DNA from: Cyanophora paradoxa
Taxonomy: Eukaryota > Glaucocystophyceae > Cyanophorales > Cyanophoraceae
Direction: 5' to 3'
Assembly (NCBI GenBank): GCA_004431415.1
Contig: QPMI01000496.1
Span: 434,001 to 498,000 of the forward strand
Length of the DNA: 64,000 nt
The notes beneath the pieces were generated by a model. That model searched no databases, had not been told where the DNA came from, and saw only the letters and a program-made list of their open reading frames with translations. A program made the translations under genes and the position numbers. Shown one piece after another: positions 33,451 through 43,269 of the stretch; positions within the stretch are counted from its first letter, which is position 1; every line of letters begins with the position of its first letter.

Positions 33451-36400
33451 CTGCACGCGGCGACGTTAGATCTCGCGCGCACGCGGAGAATAACGATTCG
33501 CAGCGGACCTGAAGGAACGGGATGCCATCGGCAGAGCGTCCCATCACATGCAGCAGCCAGCCGGCCATGCTCAGAGCGTGGGGGTTCGCGTTGCCGCTCC
33601 CCACCTCGAGCTTAGCAGCACCGCATGCTGGGCTCGCGATCGTGTGCGTTCGCATGGCCAGTCCGACGGTCGACGCGTACGACTCTATATTTTAGGATCC
33701 GAAGAAATAGAGACGCACAGGCGAAAGAGAGCGTTGTCCTTGTCATCGGCAGGGGCGAGCTTAGAGAAAGCAGACCACGAGCCCCAGGAAGTCGTGCCAG
33801 AACAGCGTCCAAGTGAGCTGGCTCGGCCCGCCGGCGGCGTCCACGCCGACGAAGGCCTTCAGCTCGTCCTCTGCCATCCCGTGCCGCGCGCACACGACGG
33901 CAGAGGCGGCGTCCCGCACGAGCGCCGACCCGTGGCGCGAGGCGAGGCGGCGCAGGACGAGGCGGAAGAGGTCGCGCGGGCCGCCCCCGCAGCCAAGGAA
34001 CGCGCCGATGTCGGCGTCGAGGTTCGCGTGGACGGAGACGTTCGAGAGCTCGTCGAGGAGGACGGTGAGGAAGAGGACGTTGCGGCACGGCTCGGCCCGC
34101 ACGATGCGCTCGAGGCGCTCGTCGGAGAGGGCGCGCCCCTGCTCGCGGAGCACGCCCTCGACCACCTGCCTCCGCCGGGCCTCCGAGAGGGGCGCGATCT
34201 CGCGGTCCACGTGTGCCCTGGCGGTCGCGGCGTCCAGGGTCGGGCCTGCGCTTCCGCATCAACTCTGTGCCATCGCCGCGAGATGGGATGGCCGGCGACG
34301 GCAGCACCGCGCAGGCTGGAGACGAGGATGCGGAGGCGGGGCCCGGAGGCGGGCGGGAGCCACGCGAGGCCGGTGACGGGCGGGTCGCCCCGCAGCTGGT
34401 CCAGCCCGTCCAGGACGAGGACGACGCGGAAGGGCCAGCAGGTGGCGCCGGTTGCGAGGAAGACGCTCAGGCGGGCCGCCAATTCGGCGTCCATGCCGCG
34501 CAGGTCGACAGCCTCGGCCTTGGGCCAGCGGCCGCGGACCTCCTCGCTGATCCGCCTGCGCATGCCCGGCGGCCGTGAACACGAAGTCCGACAAATAAGC
34601 TTAAGGCTAATCAGACAAAATTGGATAGTTCGATGTGGGCGGACGGTATACGTATGGCCATGGCCGCGGGCCAGGCAGCGCGAACCGAGCGATCGAGGCG
34701 AGCAGTGAGCTGCTCTGGGACCCCCCGATGAAGTGCACGATCACGAGGTCGTCGGGGTGCGACTTTGTCCACTCCCACGCCCAGTTGGCGAGGAGGGCTG
34801 CGCACGCGTCGTCGACCCAATTAACCTCGCGAGGGCCGTAATAGACTGCGGACCGCTCTTGCCGCAGCCGCCGTCCCCGTGCAGCACGAAGAGGTCGGGG
34901 CTCGAGGCCGCCGCGTAGGTGCTCAGGGTGTCTATGTCCTGCGGGTTGCGCACGAAGACGCGCCGCCGCGACGCCGCGAACGCCGCGTGCTGCGCCCGCT
35001 CCGCCTCCAGCCACGGCCGCTCCTTCTCCAGCGGGTGCTCCCTTTCCAGCATCTGAGGCGGCCCCTCCCTCAAAACGCAGGCTGATCATGAGACCGGATG
35101 CGGGGGCGCGGGGGCCGCGCACCGCCTTGAGGGCGTCGCGCATGTCGAGGGCGAGCCGCTGGGCGTCCGGGTACTCGGCAACGCGGAGGCCTGCGGCTCG
35201 GATCTCGCCCTTCAGCGCCTCCAGGCGCTGCTCCGCGAAGGGGCCTTCCCCCGATCCGGGCGCGGCGGGGCGCGCGGCCTGCATGAGGCCCGGGCCAGCC
35301 ATGTAGAACAGCGTTTTGTCCCGCATGGACTGGGAGGCCGCCCGAAGTCATCGCGTGAGGACTCGGAGAGGGGGGTGAGGGGCGGGTGAGGAGGAGCTCG
35401 GGGGGCTGGATGGGTTGGAGAGGGGGGTTGGAGGGCCGGGAGATCTAGATGGGTTGGAGAGAAGGGTTGGAGGGCCGGAGAGAGGGGAGAGGGTTGGAGA
35501 GGGGGTTGAAGAGGTTGAAGGGGTTGAAGAGGGGGGTTGGAGAGGGGGCGCGGGGTGGGGGGGTGGGGGGGGGGGGGGGGGCGGGGGAGGGGGGGCAGGA
35601 GGGGCCCGGAAAGGGGCGGGGGCGGGGGGGCGGGGGGCGGAATTCGAGGGGGTAGAGGGGTAGGGGGATTATGTGCGTGGGAGCAAACCTGGAGGCGCGA
35701 GATCGAAGGAGTGGCTCCTCCCGGCCGCACCGCGCCGCCGAGCACGCCCGCGCGGATCTCTGCGCGCGGCCCCCTGGGCTGAGCGAGCCCGGCGGCCGAG
35801 AGCGGATTCCGCCTCACCGATCTCGGTCACGCTGCGGTCCTGCCACTCCTGCACCCATGGGAACTCTTCCCCGGCGCGCCCCAAGTTCCTGCGTGGGCTC
35901 GCGATCGTGTGCGTTCGCATGGCCAGTCCGACGGTCGACGCGTACGACTCTATATTTTAGGATCCGAAGAAATAGAGACGCACAGGCGAAAGAGAGCGTT
36001 GTCCTTGTCATCGGCAGGGGCGTCGGGCCGCAGGTGCCAGCCGTACCGAGCCTGCGTCACGTCGCCGAGTCGTTGCCCAGAATCACTTAGTCAGAATGGG
36101 CACTGCGGCAATTGCCACTTCAGGCTTCATAATAAATTATATACTACCTTGAGCAAGCCGACGAAGTGCGTGCTCCGATCCACCTCCCGCAGGCACAACA
36201 GGGTCACCAGGCCCGCCTGGCACGCCTCCTCGTTGATGCCCCACCTGCGGCCGCGCTCTGAATCAAACCTCAAGCTCGCGATCGGCACAGCAGGCGCGCG
36301 CGCATGCGGGCCTGAGGTCGACGCAGTGGAAGAAAAGCCCGCGCTCCGCGCACATCGCCTTCAGCGTCGGGTTCACGAAGCTGCGAATGGCATCCCTCTC

Positions 36401-36945
36401 CGCCTGCATGTCCTCTGCAGCCGCGGTTCGTGATTAGCCTTAGTGTACGTACGCGTACTAGTGGGGGGCGCCGGCTGCGCGGCACGCGTACGCCGCATGC
36501 GCGGGCGGTCCGCGCGCGGGGACGTTAACGTTGTTGATTAATATATTCGGTATATATTCCGCTCGGGCGCGCGGCCGGGCGCACGGAAGGTCGAGGAGAC
36601 GAAGATGCGCACGACGCGCTTCTGCGCCAGCAAAGCGTCGCGGCGCGCAGCCGATGGAGCCACGGCTGCAGCTGGCGCCGCGGCGATCGTGCGCTTGGCT
36701 TCGGCCCCGGTCGCGGGGGCCAGAGAAGCAGTCGGCCGCGCAGCTGGCCCCGCGGCGGCCGCGGCGGCCGGGCCCGCGGCGGACCTCGGGGGGTCCCCGC
36801 GGCCGGATCTTAGGCCTGCAGCTGCCCCGCTTGCATGCGAATTCGGCGGGCGTTCAAATTCGGGGACCAGCACCACTTCCTGAATCTTCGAGACACTCTG
36901 GGGAGCCCCCAGGCCCGCGCTCCCTCGAGAACCGCAGCAGCCCAT
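31084..36945 (-). CDS. Nephrocystin-3-like protein: DUF4062, NACHT-type ATPase, TPR array
   Basis: The start at 36945 gives MGCCGSRG, an N-myristoylation plus palmitoylation pattern. After an Ala-rich linker, DUF4062 is assembled from exons 36945-36585, 36414-36312, 36244-36148 and following: VRIFVSSTF-QDMQAERDAI, VDLRWGINEE, FVGLLK-ARYGW, EFPWVQEW and SVTEIEIRAGVL; then TLFYMAGPG (from about 35334). The ATPase has Walker A GDGGCGKS-ALLANW (about 34875), VIVHFIGGSQSSS and Walker B VVLVLDGLDQL (about 34420). Twelve TPR exons (33450-31084) follow, ending at TAA 31084-31086. The order matches NPHP3, a cilium-base protein that needs N-myristoylation in animals. The intron after VDLR is GC-AG. It is a stand-alone gene. 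Confidence 0.88.
33629..33757. repeat. 129-bp duplicated intron segment, copy A
   Basis: Identical by eye to 35894-36022. It lies at the boundary between the ATPase part and the first TPR exons. On the minus strand it contains donor GTGCGTCTC and ends where the junction with gc makes an acceptor cccag. Confidence 0.9.
35345..35685 (-). repeat. Pyrimidine-rich intron of the nephrocystin-3-like gene
   Basis: On the coding (minus) strand the intron is almost pure C/T with a degenerate CCCTCTCCAACC-type word; on the plus strand it has runs of up to 12-14 G near 35568-35582. No coding sense on either strand. Confidence 0.75.
35894..36022. repeat. 129-bp duplicated intron segment, copy B
   Basis: Second copy of 33629-33757. 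Here it covers the last about 40 coding bases of the exon encoding RYGWHLRPD...ALFRL plus most of the next intron, so B reads as the source. Splicing GTGCGT...CGCAG keeps the DUF4062 frame. Confidence 0.9.
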
Positions 36946-39529
36946 CGGCGAGCAGCTGCAGCTCCTTTGGCACTCCCGCGGCCGGCAAGCAAGTTGAAGC
37001 AACTACGCCGCTGCTGCTGGCACTGCCTGGCAGTCCACTGGGCCAGATGAGACTGGATCTGGGGATTCTAGATCTGGGCAGACATCGACTGGGCTACGCG
37101 CACATGTGCATGCATGATGCATCATGGCATGTGTAGTAGTCATTGTGTACACTGTACATGTCATGATATCGATATACTATGATGATATGCGGGCAGCAGC
37201 CGCTGCCAGGCGCTGACTCACACAGTGTCAGAGTCAGTGAGCGGTGCCACACAGGCCCACACTGCCACCGTGCCAGCGCCGCGCCGCCTGCGCCGGCGCC
37301 GGCCCAGCCTGGCAGCGCCGCCAAATTAATACTGTAAAACGAGAAATGTCCGGCGTCACTTTATTTCGGCAAAACCTGAAAAATGCGCCGGAACTGTGGT
37401 TCATCGGCATCATATTTTCGGCAACACAGCCAGTCCGCCTAGGTGACGGGTACATTGATCCTTCTTTCGCCATACATTTGCACAGTTCTGGCAGTTTCAA
37501 GTATTCGGCACCGCGAGGCTATGCCGAAAAGCGCCGAATATTAAGTGCCGCCGGACATTTCTCGTTTTACAGTATTGGGCGCCAATGGCCCGCCATGCAG
37601 CGGCCCTGGCCCCTGGCGCATGCGCATGGGCCGGCATGGCAGGCTTTTGGCAGCGGGCTTGGTGAGCCTTGGACCCTTGGTCCGACGGACTCCGAGTCTC
37701 CGAGTCGCCGTCGACTCTCCGAGTCGAGACTCCGACCGTCGGACACGTACGCCGCGTGATCGGACGGTCACAGGCTCACAGCTGCAGGCTAGCGCTCACA
37801 GCCTTGGTGCCAAGTTACACTGCCAACACCGCCACTGTCCGCCAGTGGCACCAGTGCTACCACTGGCCAGTGGGCCAGTAACTTTAGTAACCGGGCCCTA
37901 CCGCAGGCTACCCGGTGTGACCGGGCCGTAACCGGCCGCGGCCGCGGGGGCGCTAGTAACCGCCCGACCGCTCCAGGCCGCGGACCAGGCGGGGTACCCC
38001 CGGTTCTAGTCCCACGAGTAGGATGATACTTGGATCATGAGTCATTCACGAGTCACGACTCGGAGGAGACGCCGAGACGGTCTCTGACGGTCAAATCCGA
38101 TGATTGCCGACTTTCCTTCAGAGGATCGTAATTAACTCATCATTGAGTCATCAACGATCCGGAAGTGTTGCTAGTAACTTGCCATGATTGACTCAGTGAC
38201 CCTTGGCCCTTTTTTTCTTTTTTAGCTTGGGCTGGAAAGAAAAAATCGGACGTCGACGAAACTTCGGTTACCGGCGACTTACCACGGCCGTCGCATTCCG
38301 GTAAGCTGGCGGTATAGGGGGTAGCCTCGCAGGAACGTTCACCCCGACAGCTTCGGCGACAAGTTTGGCAACTACAAGCTCTCTCAGAGTCTTCTCCCAT
38401 CCGATGATCCGCTCCGAGGCTCGCCCCGCGCCGAGCCGGCGCCCTGAAGGCTGGTAGGCTGGCTCAGCCTGGCAGTGATCATCGGATCCCTGCAGAATAC
38501 CGGTAATTTAATTCGAGTATCGAATCACTACTATCGATATCCCTACTGGCATGGGCCTCGGGCTCCCCTCGCGCCGACATTCGTACGTCCACGTATAATG
38601 ACAGCTCATTATGGCATGATAAATTTAAAGGGAACTTCAAGGCTTTTTGCCAGGCTGAAGCTGCAGCCATGCGCACGCCGCTGCGCATGCGCCTGATCGA
38701 TTTGGTACAGGCTCGTGATCCGCCGCTGCGCCTGCATGCAGCTGATTGATTTGGTACAGGCCCTAGGCCTGAGGCTCGTTACGGTGTATACGGACTTACA
38801 CACGCATACGTATGTATACGCGTATACGTTGTAATGCAAGCATATGCATCGCGGGCCGGCGTGCTGCGCCGCCTGCGCGCCCTGGCGCCGGCCTACGTGC
38901 ACGCATACATCATGGCGCCGGCATGGCCATGTGCATGGCCCTTCACTAAAGCTGCTGCCGCTAAGCTGCTAGCCCCAGCGCTAGCTGCACTGCGGCAGCC
39001 TGCAGCTGCATGCGCATGCAATATTAATAAAGGGAATTCGAACTTAGAATTCGAAAGCTGCGCACGCGTACGTTCTACGGTACATGTACAATTGCAAGTG
39101 CTCTGGATAAAGTGAACTTAGCAAAGCGCTGCACGCGCTTCGCAGTGCGCAGCAATACTAGTCTGCGCTGGTACAGGCTCAGGATAAAGGGATCCGGATC
39201 GACGCGCTAGCGTTCGCTAGCCTAACTTAAAAAAGCTTGTCACAATATGAAGGGTTTTTTCCCCCGCAAGTTCCCCGTACGTCACGGTCTTAAGCTTGAA
39301 TATTACCGGTAATATTAATCCGACGTACATTATACGGTATACATACACGTACAGACGGTACAGCCCCGGCCCTTAATTAATTAATCAATACATGCTAGCA
39401 CTCGAAGAAAAAAGGGGTCAATTAAGGGACTCAAGCTAGGGTCAATAATGGCAATTGCAAATTACTTTCGCTCGAGCTCCGTTAAAATTCACCCTTCACC
39501 GCGCGCCCGCGCCGGCCCCGGGCCGCGGC
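36946..39529. other. Intergenic region with a MITE-like element, no gene seen
   Basis: About 2.6 kb between the start of the nephrocystin-3-like gene and the repeat block. Apart from the inverted-repeat element at 37328-37576 it holds only palindromic short words and mixed sequence. Confidence 0.55.
37328..37576. mobile_element. MITE-like element, 249 bp with 28-bp inverted repeats
   Basis: Left end aatactgtaaaacgagaaat... (37328-37355) is the exact reverse complement of 37549-37576. The interior has no open gene. If TA is taken as the target duplication, the element is TA-CTGTAAAA...TTTTACAG-TA, which would fit a Tc1/mariner-type or similar DNA transposon derivative. The family is not settled. 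Confidence 0.8.
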
Positions 39530-39845
39530 TCGGGATTTGCGCTCTCAATGCGTAAATCGAGTTTTGCGCCGACTGAATGCGAGTAAAGAAGACCGTAGCC
39601 GAACGCCAGGCACGAAAGAGCTGAGCGACTCGCTAGCCGCAGAGCGGCGCGAGGCGAGCACGGGATGAGCAGCAGGCGGCAGCGAGCGCCCCGCAAGGGA
39701 CTAGCTGAGCTAGCCGTTGGGCCGAGCCGGCGGGCTTGAAGCCGCCGAGCTCCGGGGGGTACGCTGATTCGGGGTTTCCCTTCACGCCCTGCTTCGCTCG
39801 CGGCCGCTCCAGGCCACGAAGCGACCAGCGGCGAAGCGAAATCGC
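39530..39845. repeat. 316-bp dispersed repeat, copy R1a
   Basis: Starts tcgggatttgcgctctc and matches 49894-50206. The only differences I see are one-base changes in three C or G runs. Confidence 0.9.
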
Positions 39846-40465
39846 CACAGCCAGCACAGCAATCACTCCTAAACAGCCCTGTCGGACCGGCGGCCGCACA
39901 TCTCGGCCGTCCCTCCTATTGCACGGAGCCGACCCAACTCTGCAGCACCATGGCTAGCTGCAGTGGAGCGTGATCCCGCGGCAGCAACTGTGAAGCAGTT
40001 CTGCCTCGTTGGCTGGCCGGAGCAAACCCTGTTCCCAGCGATCCTCCCGGAATCGGCCCCGGGCCCCGATTCACGCTTGAATCTGGTGCCTTACTGCCGT
40101 GCCGGTACGTGGATTCACGTCCGGGCCCGCCCGCCACGCTCGCATCCAGCGCGCGCTGGCTATCCCGGGGGCCCACCGTCAGTCCGCGGCCGCCGGCTTG
40201 CCTATACACTCTATAAGCGTGTATTGAGACCCGCCGCGCGATTCCTCCGGATCCCTGACCATTCCCTGCGCGCATGATCCGGGAGCTCCTCGGCGCTCGA
40301 ACCGGACGCCGCCGCCGCGCCACGCCGGCGGAGCTCGCGCAGGAACGCCCCGGCCTGCTGGCGCTCGCGCTGCAGGCCCACCGCACCGTCGGGGCTTGGA
40401 TCGTGCCTTACGCGTGATCCACCGACGGACGGTGCCCGGCCGCCCGCGCGGCTCGGGGTGGCGAC
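39846..40465. other. Spacer before the 160-bp satellite, no gene seen
   Basis: About 620 bp of GC-rich single-copy-looking DNA. No supported frame. Confidence 0.5.
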
Positions 40466-42690
40466 GGAGTACGGTTCTCGCTGGCGCCTCGCTGCGAGTC
40501 GGCCCGCTGGCGCCTCGCTGCGGGCCCCGTCCTCGGAGTTCCGGGACCGCTGGCGCGGCGCGCCGCGGTCCCGGCCTGCCCCGCAGGCCCCGCCGCGCCC
40601 GCGGCCGGCGAGCTCCACCCCGGAGTACGGCCTCGCTGGCGGAACCGCTGCGAGATGGCCCGCTGGCGCGTCGCGCTGCGGGCCCGTCCTCGGAGTTCCG
40701 GGACCGCTGGCGCGGCGCGCCGCGGTCCCGGCCTGCCCCGCAGGCCCCGGCCGCGCCCGCGGCCGGCGAGCTCCACCCCGGAGTACGGCCTCGCTGGCGG
40801 AACCGCTGCGAGATGGCCCGCTGGCGCGTCGCGCTGCGGGCCCCGTCCTCGGAGTTCCGGGGACCGCTGGCGCGGCGCGCCGCGGTCCCGGCCTGCCCCG
40901 CAGGCCCCGGCCGCGCCCGCGGCCGGCGAGCTCCACCCCGGAGTACGGCCTCGCTGGCGGAACCGCTGCGAGATGGCCCGCTAGCGCGTCGCGCTGCGGG
41001 CCCCGTCCTCGGAGTTCCGGGGACCGCTGGCGCGGCGCGCCGCGGCCCCGGCCTGCCCCGCAGGCCCCGGCCGCGCCCGCGGCCGGCGAGCTCCACCCCG
41101 GAGTACGGCCTCGCTGGCGGAACCGCTGCGAGATGGCCCGCTGGCGCGTCGCGCTGCGGGCCCCGTGCTCGGAGTTCCGGGGACCGCTGGCGCGGCGCGC
41201 CGCGGTCCCGGCCTGCCCCGCAGGCCCCGGCCGCGCCCACGGCCGGCGAGCTCCACCCCGGAGTACGGCCTCGCTGGCGGAACCGCTGCGAGATGGCCCG
41301 CTGGCGCGTCGCGCTGCGGGCCCCGTGCTCGGAGCTCCGGGGACCGCTGGCGCGGCGCGCCGCGGTCCCGCCCTGCCCCGCAGGCCCCGGCCGCGCCCGC
41401 GGCCGGCGAGCTCCTCCCCGGAGTACGGCCTCGCTGGCGGAACCGCTGCGAGATGGCCCGCTGGCGCGTCGCGCTGCGGGCCCCGTGCTCGGAGTTCCGG
41501 GACCGCTGGCGCGGCGCGCCGCGGTCCCGGCCTGCCCCGCAGGCCCCGGCCGCGCCCGCGGCCGGCGAGCTCCACCCCGGAGTACGGCCTCGCTGGCGGA
41601 ACCGCTGCGAGATGGCCCGCTGGCGCGTCGCGCTGCGGGCCCCGTGCTCGGAGTTCCGGGGACCGCTGGCGCGGCGCGCCGCGGTCCCGGCCTGCCCCGC
41701 AGGCCCCGGCCGCGCCCGCGGCCGGCGAGCTCCACCCCGGAGTACGGCCTCGCTGGCGGAACCGCTGCGAGATGGCCCGCTGGCGCGTCGCGCTGCGGGC
41801 CCCGTCCTCGGAGTTCCGGGGACCGCTGGCGCGGCGCGCCGCGGCCCCGGCCTGCCCCGCAGGCCCCGGCCGCGCCCGCGGCCGGCGAGCTCCACCCCGG
41901 AGTACGGCCTCGCTGGCGGAACCGCTGCGAGATGGCCCGCTGGCGCGTCGCGCTGCGGGCCCCGTGCTCGGAGTTCCGGGGACCGCTGGCGCGGCGCGCC
42001 GCGGTCCCGGCCTGCCCCGCAGGCCCGGCCGCGCCCACGGCCGGCGAGCTCCACCCCGGAGTACGGCCTCGCTGGCGGAACCGCTGCGAGATGGCCCGCT
42101 GCGCGTCGCGCTGCGGGCCCCGTGCTCGGAGCTCCGGGGACCGCTGGCGCGGCGCGCCGCGGTCCCGCCCTGCCCCGCAGGCCCCGGCCGCGCCCGCGGC
42201 CGGCGAGCTCCTCCCCGGAGTACGGCCTCGCTGGCGGAACCGCTGCGAGATGGCCCGCTGGCGCGTCGCGCTGCGGGCCCCGTGCTCGGAGTTCCGGGGA
42301 CCGCTGGCGCGGCGCGCCGCGGTCCCGGCCTGCCCCGCAGGCCCGGCCGCGCCCGCGGCCGGCGAGCTCCACCCCGGAGTACGGCCTCGCTGGCGGAACC
42401 GCTGCGAGATGGCCCGCTGGCGCGTCGCGCTGCGGGCCCCGTCCTCGGAGTTCCGGGGACCGCTGGCGCGGCGCGCCGCGGCCCCGGCCTGCCCGCAGGC
42501 CCCCGGCCGCGCCCGCGGCCGGCGAGCTCCACCCGGAGTACGGCCTCGCTGGCGGAACCGCTGCGAGATGGCCCGCTGGCGCTCGCCGCTGCGGGCCCCG
42601 TCCTCGGATCTAGTTCCGGGGAGTCGGGGACCGCTGGCGCGTCGCTCTACAGGCCCCGCGGCCGCACTCCGTCGGAGTGCCCGCTGCGCA
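40466..42690. repeat. 160-bp satellite array, about 14 units
   Basis: The word ggagtacgg recurs at 40466, 40622, 40780, 40940, 41100, 41260, 41420, 41579, 41739, 41899, 42058, 42217, 42376 and 42535. The spacing is 156-160 bp, mostly 159 or 160. Units are about 95% or more alike. Units starting 40940-41420 and 41739-42217 carry the same ordered set of variants, so the array has higher-order structure. Because 160 is not a multiple of 3 and stops are absent, all frames on both strands look open for hundreds of codons. These are not genes. Confidence 0.93.
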
Positions 42691-42721
42691 TGCAGCCTCG
42701 CGATCGATCGCGATCGCAGAG

Positions 42722-42813
42722 TGTTTTTGTTTTTTGTTTGTCTGTGGTCGATTTTAGTCAATTCAATGGTTGACTCGACCTAAAAACAAAACAAAAACAA
42801 AAAACAACAAACG
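42722..42813. repeat. T/A-rich palindrome between the two satellites
   Basis: A T/G arm (gtttttgttttttgtttg) is mirrored by an A/C arm (aaaaacaaaacaaaaac). Inner arms GGTCGA...AGTCAA and TTGACTCGACC flank the loop ttcaatgg. It could form a hairpin of about 90 bp and is the only AT-rich stretch in 12 kb. Confidence 0.75.
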
Positions 42814-43269
42814 TCCCGGCCGGACCGGCGGACCCGCGAGGGCGCGATTCCGCGCGAACCCGCGGGCCGCGGGCCCGCGGCGCCGGCGGCCGCGGCCGCG
42901 CGCGCGCGCGCGCCGCGCCGGCGGCCCGGCGCGCGGTCTCCGAGGCTCGCTAGTAGTCGCTACCGGTAGGCTGCGGCGGTAGCTACCTGGCTGGTGCTTC
43001 CGGGCGCTTCCGCGCTCAGAATCCGCTGCCGCAGGCCTATCGCTAGGCCCGCAGCGCGCATCAGCAGCGCCGCGGCGCATCGCCGCATGCCATGCCCGGC
43101 TGCACGTAAGCTAGTCCCCAGTACTACTAGTAGTACTGCAGCTCCCGAGCGCGTGCGAGTCAGCCCGGCCTCAGCCTCCGCCGCGGCGCCCGACACCGCA
43201 GCCGCTGAGCTGCAGCTGCAACTGCCAGGCTGGCGCTTCCGCTGCCGCAGTGCTGTCGCTGGCGCGTGG

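Noticed and set aside
33548-34708. 386-codon plus-strand open frame
   Set aside because: It is antisense to the NACHT exons, whose Walker A/B and helix motifs are clear on the minus strand.
40179-42783. Very long open frames (770-860 codons) on both strands
   Set aside because: They run through the 160-bp satellite. The unit is not a multiple of three and lacks stops in every frame, so openness is a composition effect; no start context, domain or splice logic supports a gene.
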